Made by a program: the position numbers and the translations under genes. The notes under the pieces were generated by a model, which saw nothing but the letters and a program-made list of their open reading frames with translations, did no database searches and was not told where the DNA came from. A DNA stretch of 13,182 nt from Chryseobacterium gleum. GTDB lineage: Bacteria > Bacteroidota > Bacteroidia > Flavobacteriales_D > Crocinitomicaceae. Positions 1 to 7,494 of this stretch are shown piece after piece. The stretch is from the NCBI GenBank assembly GCA_943326825.2, contig CALPUT020000035.1, positions 1-13,182 of the forward strand, written 5' to 3'. Numbering within the stretch: position 1 is the first letter of the stretch; every line of letters begins with the position of its first letter.

Positions 1-29
1 TGAAAATAAGATAAATGGTTTGAAAGCTA

Positions 30-1613
30 TTATTTTACTCTAATACGTTGACCAACTGTTAATCTGTTTTCATTGATTCCAGGATTCAAACGTTTTAATT
101 GTTGTTGTGTTAAATTATGACGTTGAGCAATTTTTGAGAAAGTATCTCCAGAACGAACGTTATAATTTTTAATAACCGGTTTTACTTTTACTGGTTTCAC
201 AGGTTTAATTTCTTCTACAACAGGTTGAACAGTAACTGAATCTGAAGGATTTACAACCGCATTTGGATCTGTTTCAATTGGTGTTTTTGCACCAACTTGT
301 TTCACTTTAATACGTTGTCCGGCATACAATGAAGTACTTTTCATGTTGTTTAAAGACATAATTTGACTTACAGTTACACCATGTTTTGTTGCAATTCGAC
401 CAATTGTTTCTCCTCTTAAAACGGTATGATAAACAAATGCATCCGTATTAATCGCTGAAGATGTAACAGCTTCACTACCACTTACTTTAAGTGTTTCAAC
501 TGTATCTTTCTCTGCTGCTAATGGCTCAGTGACAACATATGTTGAATACAATTGTTTTTCTAATGCATATAATTCATCTTCAACACTCACTAATTTTCCT
601 ATTTCTAATAACGGACCAGTAATACATTGAGGAGGATTTGTTCTTGGAATATAGCCAGTTTTATAAATAGGATTTAAAGATTGAATTTCATCTAAAGACC
701 AACCAGTTAATTTTGTCATAGTAGACATATGAATTCCTGAAGATAAGCACATTGTGTCTAATTGAGCATATTTCCATTTTGCTTCAATTGGAATAATATT
801 ATGTTCGGCATGATACGTCAATAAATAAGCAGCGGCAATAAAGTTTGGAACATATCCTTGCGTTTCAGTTGGTAAAAATGGTCTAACTTCCCAATAAGTT
901 GTTTTACCTCCAGAACGACGAATCGCTTTGTTTACATTTCCAGGGCCAGCATTGTAAGAAGCAAGAGCTAAATTCCAATCACCATAAATGTCATATAATT
1001 TTTTCAAGTATCGACAAGCTGCATCTGTAGCTTTTTCAGGATCCATACGTTCATCGATGTATGAATTTTCATTTAATCCATAATATAAACCCGTACGATA
1101 CATAAATTGCCATAATCCTAAAGCACCAGCTCTTGATTTTACTTGAGGACGTAAACCACTTTCAATTACAGCCAAAAACTTTAATTCTTTTGGTAATCCA
1201 TACATCGCCAATTTTTCTTCGAACATCTCAAAATACAATTGAGATCTTCCTAATACAACTCTTGCGAAACTTCTTCTGTTTTCAGCGAAAAATTTTATGG
1301 TTGCTAAGGCAGGTGGTGTACAATCCAAATGAAATGGTGTCATTTCATTCATTTTTTCCAAACGTTCACAATATACTTCGTCAGAAAATTTTGGAGTAAC
1401 ACCAGATTCATATTTTAATGAATTTATGATAGAATCATAATTCGATTGATTTGCAACTTCATCGTAAAATGCATTTAATGTTTGTTCAACGGTTATGTAA
1501 AATGGATCTTTTTTTATTAGCGTTGAATCCATTGGTTTTACTACAGGAGGTAATTGACCAATTGAAATAAAACTTAAAAAACTAACAATAACGATTAAAC
1601 AATTTTTTATCAT
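30..1613 (-). CDS. mltD: MltD-like membrane-bound/periplasmic lytic transglycosylase with two LysM domains
   Basis: Predicted peptidoglycan lytic transglycosylase, cleaving the MurNAc-GlcNAc glycan bond in the periplasm. The 527-residue protein starts with a hydrophobic signal segment (residues 3-19). An SLT domain (about 130-290) carries the family signatures: the catalytic glutamate E151 in AVIESGLRP, then GALGLWQF (163-170) and ASYNAGPGNV (218-227), with the later YVPNF motif. Two LysM peptidoglycan-binding domains lie at the C-terminus (about 394-441 and 482-527), each with the typical GET/GDTfsrIA start and GQRIkVK end, separated by a Pro/Val/Lys-rich linker. No lipobox cysteine is evident, so it may be soluble or anchored by an uncleaved signal. 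It is the last gene of the cluster, 9 nt after gatA, so probably co-transcribed. The family is secure; the mltD symbol is by architecture, and orthology to E. coli MltD is inferred. Confidence 0.9.
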   Translation of the reverse strand: MIKNCLIVIVSFLSFISIGQLPPVVKPMDSTLIKKDPFYITVEQTLNAFYDEVANQSNYDSIINSLKYESGVTPKFSDEVYCERLEKMNEMTPFHLDCTPPALATIKFFAENRRSFARVVLGRSQLYFEMFEEKLAMYGLPKELKFLAVIESGLRPQVKSRAGALGLWQFMYRTGLYYGLNENSYIDERMDPEKATDAACRYLKKLYDIYGDWNLALASYNAGPGNVNKAIRRSGGKTTYWEVRPFLPTETQGYVPNFIAAAYLLTYHAEHNIIPIEAKWKYAQLDTMCLSSGIHMSTMTKLTGWSLDEIQSLNPIYKTGYIPRTNPPQCITGPLLEIGKLVSVEDELYALEKQLYSTYVVTEPLAAEKDTVETLKVSGSEAVTSSAINTDAFVYHTVLRGETIGRIATKHGVTVSQIMSLNNMKSTSLYAGQRIKVKQVGAKTPIETDPNAVVNPSDSVTVQPVVEEIKPVKPVKVKPVIKNYNVRSGDTFSKIAQRHNLTQQQLKRLNPGINENRLTVGQRIRVK

Positions 1614-1622
1614 AATTAAATC

Positions 1623-3032
1623 TTAGGCTATCTCTGTAAGATAGGATGAGAAATTAAATAATTCTTTTTCCTTGAAATGATCAGCCATAACTTGAATTCC
1701 GAAAGGCATTCCATTTGAATGTTGTCCTAGCGGTAAAGAGATTGCTGGGTTTCCAGTTAAATTTGCGTGAACTGTAAAAATATCTTGCAAATACATTTGA
1801 ATAGGATCTTTTAATGCATTTAAAGGAAAAGCAGTTGAAGGAGTTGTTGGAAGAATCATCATATCGAAATTTTTGTAAATCTCGTCTGTTTTATCTTTTA
1901 ATACTCTTCTTACTTTTTGACCTTTTGTATAGTATGCATCGTAAAATTCGTTTGAAAGAACAAATGTTCCAGCCATAATTCTACGTTTAACTTCTGGGCC
2001 AAAGCCTTCACTTCTTGAATTTACGTAAGTTGCTTCAACACCAACAGCTTCAGTACTTCTATAACCATAATGAACTCCATCGAAACGAGATAAATTTGAA
2101 GAAGCTTCAGCAGTTGTTAATACATAATAAGTTGGCACCATGTATTCCAAATACGGAAACGAAACATTTTCTACCTCGTGACCATCCGCTTTTAACTTTT
2201 CAATGATTTGATTCATTTTAGTTACTACTTCAGAGTCAACACCTTCCGTTTCCAAACTTTCTTGTAGAACAGCAATTTTTAATTTAGCTGGTTTTTCAAA
2301 AGAAGCATAGTTTTCTATTTTTTTTGAAGAAACAGTACTGTCATATTCATCTTTTCCAGCCATTATTTCTAATAATAAAGCCGAATCTTCGATTGAATTT
2401 GTGAAAGGACCAATTTGATCAAATGATGAAGCATAAGCAATTAATCCATGTCTACTAATTCTACCGTATGTTGGTTTTAAACCAAATGTTCCAGTAAAAG
2501 AAGCCGGTTGACGAATTGATCCACCTGTGTCGCTTCCTAGTGTTGCAGTACATAAACCAGCGGCAACAGCAGCAGCAGAACCACCAGAAGAACCACCAGG
2601 TACTAAGTTTTTATTTAAAGGGTTTTTAACTGGACCAAAAGCTGAATTTTCATTTGAACTTCCCATTGCAAATTCATCGCAATTTAAACGTCCAATTATA
2701 ATTGCATCTTCATCAATTAATCGTTGAACAGCCGTTCCAGTATATAGTGATTCGAAATTTTGCAATATTTTTGAGGAAGCAGAAACCTTATGGTCAGTAT
2801 AACATAAGTTATCCTTTAAACCAATTACCATTCCAGCTAATCTACCAGCAGTTCCATCTTTGATACGTTGATCAACTTCAACTGCTTTTTGACGAGCGGA
2901 ATCTTCAAAAACTTCTAAAAATGCGTTTAAATCAGAATTTTCTTTAATCTTAGAAATGTAATTTTCAACTATTTCCAATACAGAAACTCCTGAAGTAATT
3001 GCTTTCTTTACTTCAGCAAATGTTCGATACAT
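1623..3032 (-). CDS. gatA: Asp-tRNA(Asn)/Glu-tRNA(Gln) amidotransferase subunit A
   Basis: Amidase subunit of the GatCAB complex, which hydrolyses glutamine and passes ammonia to GatB to convert misacylated Glu-tRNA(Gln) or Asp-tRNA(Asn). The 469-residue chain is of normal family length. The amidase-signature Ser-cisSer-Lys triad is intact: K73 in GLKDN, S148 in the GGSSGGSAAA signature, and S172 in DTGGSIRQP. The conserved segments FGLKPTYGRISRHG (184-197) and FDQIGP are present, as is the C-terminal LTGNPAISLP / MPFGIQVM region. The ATG start places the first residues at MYRTFAEVKK, matching the usual N-terminal helix. It lies 14 nt downstream of tatA and 9 nt upstream of the transglycosylase gene, so it is probably in an operon. 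gatB and gatC are not in the window. Nothing odd was seen. Confidence 0.97.
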   Translation of the reverse strand: MYRTFAEVKKAITSGVSVLEIVENYISKIKENSDLNAFLEVFEDSARQKAVEVDQRIKDGTAGRLAGMVIGLKDNLCYTDHKVSASSKILQNFESLYTGTAVQRLIDEDAIIIGRLNCDEFAMGSSNENSAFGPVKNPLNKNLVPGGSSGGSAAAVAAGLCTATLGSDTGGSIRQPASFTGTFGLKPTYGRISRHGLIAYASSFDQIGPFTNSIEDSALLLEIMAGKDEYDSTVSSKKIENYASFEKPAKLKIAVLQESLETEGVDSEVVTKMNQIIEKLKADGHEVENVSFPYLEYMVPTYYVLTTAEASSNLSRFDGVHYGYRSTEAVGVEATYVNSRSEGFGPEVKRRIMAGTFVLSNEFYDAYYTKGQKVRRVLKDKTDEIYKNFDMMILPTTPSTAFPLNALKDPIQMYLQDIFTVHANLTGNPAISLPLGQHSNGMPFGIQVMADHFKEKELFNFSSYLTEIA

Positions 3033-3046
3033 TTTAAATGATTTTT

Positions 3047-3238
3047 CTAGTTGTTTTCTTCTTTCGCTCCTTTAGAAGTATCCTCCCCTTTAGATGCATC
3101 TTTGAATTCTTTCATACCTTGTCCTAATCCTTTCATTAATTCAGGAATTTTTTTACCTCCAAAAAGTAATAATACAATTGCTAAAATAAGGATAATGTGG
3201 CCTGGACTAAGTAATTGTGCATTTTGAACTTGACTCAT
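3047..3238 (-). CDS. tatA: Sec-independent protein translocase subunit TatA/TatE
   Basis: Pore-forming subunit of the twin-arginine translocase, which exports folded proteins across the inner membrane. The 63-residue protein has the full family layout: a short N-terminus, one transmembrane helix (about 13-26, GHIILILAIVLLLF), the FGxxKxPEL hinge written here as FGGKKIPEL (26-34), an amphipathic helix (LMKGLGQGMKEFKDA), and a short charged Lys/Glu tail. The length is normal for the compact Bacteroidota form. It is the first gene of the tatA-gatA-transglycosylase cluster, preceded by a promoter-like box. TatC is not encoded here. TatA and TatE cannot be told apart by sequence alone, but a single copy is normally called TatA. 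Confidence 0.93.
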   Translation of the reverse strand: MSQVQNAQLLSPGHIILILAIVLLLFGGKKIPELMKGLGQGMKEFKDASKGEDTSKGAKEENN

Positions 3239-3272
3239 AATTTTATTTTATTAAAGATGTTATATTAATTAA

Positions 3273-3280
3273 CAAATTTA
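3273..3280 (-). promoter_or_regulatory. Putative promoter -7 box (TAAATTTG) for the tatA-gatA-transglycosylase cluster
   Basis: Read on the minus strand, TAAATTTG matches the Bacteroidota housekeeping -7 consensus TAnnTTTG. A TTG that could serve as the -33 element lies about 24 nt further upstream (plus-strand 3305-3307), a slightly long spacing. The inferred leader to the tatA ATG is about 28 nt. This is a motif match only; no transcript data. Confidence 0.45.
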
Positions 3281-3338
3281 CTTAAATATCCTGTAACACG
3301 ACTTCAATAAAATTGATATTGTGTTAAAAAGATATAAA

Positions 3339-3785
3339 TTATGCAGTTACAGTTTGAGTAACCGCTCTATAAGTAAATACTGTACAAATTTTTCTTCTAG
3401 CGAAACGAGCTTGAGAATCTGATTGACATAATTTTTTGTAAACATCTTGAGATACTCCAAAATATTCATAAGTATTTCCATCTGAGAAATCAATTTTCAA
3501 AACTTGTCCTTTATATTGAAAATCAACAATTACACTATTGTTAATACTTTCCAAATAATTTTCTTTATTGTTTTCTGCTGTTTCAGGAGAAATGCTTACT
3601 AAGAAATGATAACCTTCAATAATTCGTTTACTTTTTTCTTCGGCTTCTTTCAAAGCTTCAGGATTGTCATGGAATTTATCCGGGTGAAATTCTTTCATGA
3701 AATTTCTATATACTTTTTTCATTTCATTTAAAGATGTTGTTCTTTCTACACCTAATAACTTTCTAAACTCGACAATTCTTTTCAT
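3339..3785 (-). CDS. J-domain protein fused to a C-terminal KTSC domain
   Basis: This 148-residue protein has two recognisable parts. Residues 4-66 form a J-domain with the HPD motif at 34-36 (KEFHPDKF), which normally stimulates the ATPase of an Hsp70 (DnaK) partner. Residues 79-142 resemble the KTSC domain (ESINNSVIVDF, then LKIDFSDGNTYEYFGV, then FARRKICTVFTYR), a short module of uncertain function seen in several contexts, including nucleic-acid-associated proteins. The family's usual FNxxIR segment appears here as FARRKI. An in-frame ATG nine codons upstream (3812) exists, but the chosen start gives the compact MKRIVEFRKLLGV beginning of a J-domain. There is no signal peptide, so it is cytoplasmic. 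The gene is apparently monocistronic, with its own promoter box about 100 nt upstream. The actual client or substrate is unknown. Confidence 0.8.
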   Translation of the reverse strand: MKRIVEFRKLLGVERTTSLNEMKKVYRNFMKEFHPDKFHDNPEALKEAEEKSKRIIEGYHFLVSISPETAENNKENYLESINNSVIVDFQYKGQVLKIDFSDGNTYEYFGVSQDVYKKLCQSDSQARFARRKICTVFTYRAVTQTVTA

Positions 3786-3892
3786 TTTCTTTATTATTTT
3801 CCGAAAACACAATTATTAATTCCCCATTGAAATAGCTTCTATTCCATTCAACAGATTTTCAATATTGTTTTCGTGATTTCAATTATTTTGCG

Positions 3893-3900
3893 CAAAGATA
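3893..3900 (-). promoter_or_regulatory. Promoter -7 box (TATCTTTG) for the J-domain/KTSC gene
   Basis: Minus-strand TATCTTTG is a perfect match to the Bacteroidota TAnnTTTG -7 box in its commonest form (TATCTTTGC). No clear TTG was found at the -33 position. Transcription from it would start near 3886, leaving an unusually long leader of about 100 nt before the ATG at 3785. Confidence 0.6.
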
Positions 3901-3958
3901 CATCCTTTTTTTTAATGGTGCAGCGTGAAATTAAATGTTGAAGTGATTTCCGTTAATT

Positions 3959-5053
3959 TTACTCTGTTTTAATTTTCTTTTTGAAGGTAGAAGGTGTTTC
4001 ACCTGTTTCTTTTTTGAATGCGGCGTTAAACGATGATTTTGAATGGAATCCAGACAGATTTGCGATTGTTTCTATCGTGTAATTTTCATGTATTGGATCG
4101 ACCAATAATTCTTTCGCATATTCAATTCTAAATTGATTTATGTAATTGTAGAAATTTAGATGATGAGTTTCATTCAAATAATTTGATAAATATTTTTCAT
4201 TGGTATCAAGCATCTTCGCAAGTTGATAGATAGTTATTTTAGGATCTAGGTAAGGTTTTTCATCAAAGATTAGTTTGTTGATTTTATCACTTATATCTCC
4301 ATAGCTTTTTTGTGAATTCAGGCCTTCAATGATTTCTTCTGAAAAATATGATTTTTCAGTTAAATAGATTTTAATTATTATAAAAAGTATCGAAATATAG
4401 AGAATTGTGAAGATGCGATAGCTGAATAAAAATAATGCATTATCGATATAATTAGAACTAAGATATAAACTAATGAAAACAAAATAACCGATCGAAATAT
4501 ATTGAAAATGTGTTATAAATTCTAGAATTGATTCTTTTTTAAAAGCATTTGATTTCTTAATGACCATTATTATTTTAAGTAAATAAAAAACTGTAATTCC
4601 TGGAAAAATAAAAATAAATGAAATGAAATTTGAATAGTTCATAACATTTTCAATGACTTCATACAAAAAGTCATCAGCCTTTGGTTTGGCCGTAAAATAA
4701 ATAAATGAAATAATATTTATAGATGTTAAAACATAGCTAATCCTAAATATTTTTAAATCTATTATGTTTTTTTTATCAATATTTAAAATGACATAATTAT
4801 AAATGGCGGGAGGTATTGAAATGATAACTACACTAAACATTAATGATGAAACATTCTCAATCGCTGCAGGAATAATTGAGTATGGATCACCTATTAGAAA
4901 TAAAATAAAATGAATAAGTGAAAACAATAAAATGAATAATGAAAAATGAATTTTAATGATTGATTTTGACTTCCGACTTTGTATAAATATCAAAATAGAA
5001 CTTAGTAATAAGCCCATAGAAATTATTGAAATGAAAAGTTCCCAAATATCCAT
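3959..5053 (-). CDS. Membrane-embedded AraC-family transcriptional regulator (seven-helix N-terminus, C-terminal HTH)
   Basis: A 364-residue transcription factor anchored in the inner membrane. Residues 1-231 contain about seven strongly hydrophobic helices (roughly 5-25, 32-54, 64-90, 102-121, 142-166, 183-201, 206-231) with no recognised ligand-binding motif. A short linker follows, then an AraC/XylS-type double helix-turn-helix at about 272-362, with IYQLAKMLDTNEKYLSNYLN (275-294) as the first HTH and the family signature TIETIANLSGFHSKSSFNAAF followed by KKETGETPSTFK as the second. This architecture is common in Bacteroidota, where the membrane part is assumed to sense a membrane or envelope signal. 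The gene is divergent from the secreted beta-helix protein gene, and the shared 150 bp region carries repeated half-sites, so control of its neighbour and of itself is a reasonable inference. Signal and regulon are unknown. Confidence 0.88.
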   Translation of the reverse strand: MDIWELFISIISMGLLLSSILIFIQSRKSKSIIKIHFSLFILLFSLIHFILFLIGDPYSIIPAAIENVSSLMFSVVIISIPPAIYNYVILNIDKKNIIDLKIFRISYVLTSINIISFIYFTAKPKADDFLYEVIENVMNYSNFISFIFIFPGITVFYLLKIIMVIKKSNAFKKESILEFITHFQYISIGYFVFISLYLSSNYIDNALFLFSYRIFTILYISILFIIIKIYLTEKSYFSEEIIEGLNSQKSYGDISDKINKLIFDEKPYLDPKITIYQLAKMLDTNEKYLSNYLNETHHLNFYNYINQFRIEYAKELLVDPIHENYTIETIANLSGFHSKSSFNAAFKKETGETPSTFKKKIKTE

Positions 5054-5094
5054 TTTTACTTTCTAATACACATTAAAATTAATGTTTTCTATTT

Positions 5095-5148
5095 GTATGA
5101 ATAGACGTTTGTTGTAGTTTTTCCGTGAATTCATACGTGTATAAATAG
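5095..5148. promoter_or_regulatory. Repeated operator-like half-sites between the AraC-type regulator and the beta-helix gene
   Basis: GTATGAATAGACG (5095-5107) recurs inverted at 5124-5136, where the reverse complement reads GTATGAATTCACG, an 11/13 match. GTATAAATAG at 5139-5148 matches the first copy at 9 of 10 positions in direct orientation, 44 bp (about four helical turns) away. The cluster lies upstream of the plus-strand -7 box at 5169. AraC-family proteins typically bind repeated half-sites, so these are candidate sites for the adjacent regulator. The repeats are seen; the binder is inferred. Confidence 0.4.
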
Positions 5149-5168
5149 TCAATTCGTTAAGCATAGAA

Positions 5169-5176
5169 TAAGTTTG
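5169..5176 (+). promoter_or_regulatory. Putative promoter -7 box (TAAGTTTG) for the beta-helix protein gene
   Basis: TAAGTTTG matches the Bacteroidota TAnnTTTG -7 box and would place the transcript start near 5183, about 20 nt before the ATG at 5204. No good TTG is present at -33, which would fit a promoter that needs an activator. Confidence 0.4.
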
Positions 5177-5203
5177 TGTTAAAATCCCATTAAACTTTTT
5201 CAA

Positions 5204-7018
5204 ATGCTCAAGCTAATTAGTTTACTACTATTTATTATCTGTTGGTCAAATATAGCATTTACTGCTAAATATTATGTAAATGATAATTCAACAACCGGAG
5301 ATGTTTTTTGCTCTGGAGTTGGAAGTAATACAACTGGAAATGGAACAAGTTCTGCTCCCTATGCTACATTTAATAAATTATGGAATGTACGAACAGGAAC
5401 TTTCAGTCATGGAGATACAATATTCGTTGATGCAGGAACATATTCTAGCTATTCTGGTGGAGATGGTTTTGGTTTAAATTGTGGATATACCATTCAAGTT
5501 AGATTACACATAAAAGGAGCAGGACAATCTAAAACAATTTTTGACAATCAATTTTTCACATCAAGTAACGTAAAGAATGGTGGAAGTTCAACAGCAGTTT
5601 TAAATACATATTATTTTGCTCAAATAACAGGTGGCGCAGCTGGTGCTACTATTAATGACATTCAATTTAAAAAATATCAATATAAAACAAATTTTACGGG
5701 TCAAGTTTTTACAATAAATAGTTTGACAACTTCAACAACCAATAAAGTAAAGTTTAATAATGTTGTTTTTAGTGAAAATGGAGCAACGGGTTCAGGTGCT
5801 TCCGGTAACAGTGCTGTATTATTAATTTATACGTTTGATCAAACAAATAAAGTGGAGATAAACGGCGGAGGATTTTTTTGCAATGGTTCATCAACGCAAT
5901 ATGGTGGTTGTATCGATATTTTAGGAGGTGGAGCTAGTGCAAATTTGAAACTGTCAATTTCAAATGTTGCTTTTGCTGGAAATCAAAAAAATGATTCACA
6001 ATATGATGGAGGTGTTGTTATTAACACCTCAGGATCTTTCGGCACTGATTCACTAAATATCAGTAATTGTTTAATAGATGGGAATAATTTAGGATTTGCT
6101 AGTAACAATTGTAGTTCTGCTATATACATGACAACTTCTGCTGGAACACCAAAAGTAACCATCACAAATTCAATTTTTAAAAACAACACCATTAGTTTAT
6201 CTCCAACTGCTGGATATGGAGGTTGCTGTTATTTTGTTAATGGTGTAATTTCAATTTCGGGATGTTCTTTTCAAAATAATTCTTTTTCATTAGGAACTGT
6301 AAAAGGAACATTAGCATCAAATACTGCAACATTAACAATTTCAAATTCAAGTTTCTCTGGAAACACTGCCAATACAGCAAAAGACATTCACATGCAAGGA
6401 GCAGGTACAGTATCAGTATCAAATAGCACTTTTAGTTCAAGTGCAACAAATTTAAGTCGAGTTGCTGGTACTTTTACGGTTACTGATAGTGGAACCCCTT
6501 CTTCAACAGGAACAATTACAATTTCAGGAACAGCACCATCAACATTTTCATCACCAAGTGTTCCAACTTATTCTGGAACTTGTTCGAGTTTAAATATTGT
6601 TCTACCAATCGAATTATTGTCTTTTGAAGCTAGAAAAATTGAAAATTACAATTTAATCACATGGAAAACAGCAGCAGAAATTGAAAATGATTTTTTTACT
6701 GTATTTAAGTCTAATGATGGACATAATTTTGAAGTTCTAGGATATGTTAAAGGAGCAGGGAATACAACAATAGAAAATTCATATAGTTTGGAAGATCGAG
6801 ATAGGGTAGAAGGAATCGTTTATTATCAATTGAAACAAACAAATTATAATGGAGAAAGTCAATTTTCAGATTTAATTTCGCTTGATAATACTTTAAACAC
6901 AAAATTACATCTTTTAAAAATAACCAATTTACTTGGTCAAGAGGTTTCAGAAAATGAATCAGGAATTTTAATTTACCATTTTAGTGATGGAAGCAATCTA
7001 AAAAGATTCTATCATTAA
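5204..7018 (+). CDS. Secreted parallel beta-helix protein with PMP-like FxxN repeats and a short T9SS-type C-terminal tail
   Basis: A 604-residue extracellular or surface protein of unknown specific function. Residues 1-20 are a signal peptide. Residues 21-110 (YYVNDNSTTG, then GDTIFVDAGTY) look like the N-terminal start of a pectate-lyase-type beta-helix. Residues about 150-440 are short rungs of the form I-S-N-x-x-F-x-x-N, with FxxN motifs near 189 (FSEN), 257 (FAGN), 324 (FKNN), 356 (FQNN) and 384 (FSGN), and interspersed YGGC/DGGV motifs, like chlamydial polymorphic membrane protein repeats. From about 467 (LPIELLSFEARK, then NDFFTVFKSNDG and YYQLKQTNYNGE) comes a beta-sandwich module common just before Bacteroidota sorting tails. 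The end (LLGQEVSENESGILIYHFSDG) resembles a T9SS sorting tail but is shorter than the usual ~80-residue domain. No catalytic residues are recognisable. The gene is divergent from the AraC-type regulator. Confidence 0.8.
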   Translation: MLKLISLLLFIICWSNIAFTAKYYVNDNSTTGDVFCSGVGSNTTGNGTSSAPYATFNKLWNVRTGTFSHGDTIFVDAGTYSSYSGGDGFGLNCGYTIQVRLHIKGAGQSKTIFDNQFFTSSNVKNGGSSTAVLNTYYFAQITGGAAGATINDIQFKKYQYKTNFTGQVFTINSLTTSTTNKVKFNNVVFSENGATGSGASGNSAVLLIYTFDQTNKVEINGGGFFCNGSSTQYGGCIDILGGGASANLKLSISNVAFAGNQKNDSQYDGGVVINTSGSFGTDSLNISNCLIDGNNLGFASNNCSSAIYMTTSAGTPKVTITNSIFKNNTISLSPTAGYGGCCYFVNGVISISGCSFQNNSFSLGTVKGTLASNTATLTISNSSFSGNTANTAKDIHMQGAGTVSVSNSTFSSSATNLSRVAGTFTVTDSGTPSSTGTITISGTAPSTFSSPSVPTYSGTCSSLNIVLPIELLSFEARKIENYNLITWKTAAEIENDFFTVFKSNDGHNFEVLGYVKGAGNTTIENSYSLEDRDRVEGIVYYQLKQTNYNGESQFSDLISLDNTLNTKLHLLKITNLLGQEVSENESGILIYHFSDGSNLKRFYH

Positions 7019-7129
7019 AATTCATTTTCTTTAACGATACATTTCTACCATTTACCGATTAATACTTTTTTTTCTTTTCTTGAATTGTTTTTTTTAATAT
7101 ATTGCATTAACAAACAAACTATAATTACA

Positions 7130-7330
7130 ATGCTAGAATTAACAAAAAACATCTTGAGAAAGGTAAGCTTTGATGCAAAACTTTTTCAAAAAGAGCTACA
7201 AAAATCCTTGAAATGGATTACAGATGCAGAAGAAATCCAACGCTTTAAAGAATGGTGTATTGTTGAATTTGGAGCAATTTATCCAAAAATTATTAAGCAA
7301 GCGTTTAAAAAGTTGTCTTCTGTAAAGTAG
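7130..7330 (+). CDS. Small conserved-looking helical protein, function unknown
   Basis: A 66-residue cytoplasmic protein rich in Lys, Glu, Trp and Phe, predicted to be mostly helical (MLELTKNILRKVSF, then FQKELQKSLKWI, then EEIQRFKEWCIVEFG). There is no signal peptide or membrane helix. The ATG at 7130 was chosen over the upstream in-frame ATG at 7085 because the extra 15 residues come from a T-rich intergenic stretch and because the downstream start follows an A-rich leader (ataattacaATG). The pattern recalls small hypothetical proteins found widely in Flavobacteriales, but this is from memory, not a search. It stands alone: 111 nt after the beta-helix gene and closed by an intrinsic terminator. 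Confidence 0.7.
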   Translation: MLELTKNILRKVSFDAKLFQKELQKSLKWITDAEEIQRFKEWCIVEFGAIYPKIIKQAFKKLSSVK

Positions 7331-7360
7331 TAAAAATTAGAAAAACATATGATTTATTGT

Positions 7361-7390
7361 AAAAGCTGTTCATTTGAGCAGCTTTTTTTT
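7361..7390 (+). terminator. Intrinsic terminator after the small helical protein gene
   Basis: AAAAGCTGTTC (7361-7371) pairs with GAGCAGCTTTT (7376-7386) around an ATTT loop: an 11 bp stem with one G-U pair, followed by a T run to 7390. This is the classic Rho-independent form, 30 nt after the stop codon, and it insulates the peroxiredoxin gene from upstream transcription. Confidence 0.85.
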
Positions 7391-7460
7391 GTTATTTAAA
7401 TACCTGTTATACAAAACTTTAAAATTAATTAATTAAAAAAAATGAAAAATAATTAAATAT

Positions 7461-7481
7461 ATTCTACCAAATCTATAGAAT
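7461..7481. promoter_or_regulatory. Inverted repeat at the -33 region of the peroxiredoxin promoter
   Basis: ATTCTA (7461-7466) and TAGAAT (7476-7481) form a 6 bp inverted repeat with a 9 nt spacer. It occupies the place where a -33 element would sit relative to the TATCTTTG box at 7487, where no TTG is found. It is a candidate regulator site, for instance for a peroxide-responsive factor; 6 bp arms in AT-rich DNA can arise by chance. Confidence 0.3.
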
Positions 7482-7486
7482 TTATA

Positions 7487-7494
7487 TATCTTTG
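7487..7494 (+). promoter_or_regulatory. Promoter -7 box (TATCTTTG) for the peroxiredoxin gene
   Basis: A perfect match to the Bacteroidota TAnnTTTG -7 box. Transcription would begin near 7500, giving a leader of about 45 nt to the ATG at 7546. This decides the start codon: an in-frame ORF extends back to 7492 through a non-ATG codon, but that start lies inside the promoter itself. Confidence 0.65.

Noticed and set aside
1133..1399. Plus-strand open frame of 88 codons
   Set aside because: Lies entirely antisense to the lytic transglycosylase gene, with no family resemblance; a shadow of the coding strand's composition.
2527..2727. Plus-strand open frame opposite gatA
   Set aside because: Antisense to the highly conserved amidase signature; its Ala/Pro-rich content simply mirrors the Gly/Ser-rich stretch of GatA.
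3903..3958. Possible terminator after the AraC-type gene (GAAAT/ATTTC repeat beside a T run)
   Set aside because: The stem is only 5 bp, and the T run at 3904-3913 is on the wrong strand for a gene read on the minus strand.
5983..6422. Two minus-strand open frames inside the beta-helix gene
   Set aside because: They arise from the repetitive AT-rich rungs of the plus-strand gene and show no domain or start context.
7085..7129. Earlier ATG at 7085 for the small helical protein
   Set aside because: The added residues come from a T-rich intergenic stretch and do not continue the helical pattern; the 7130 start follows a typical A-rich leader.
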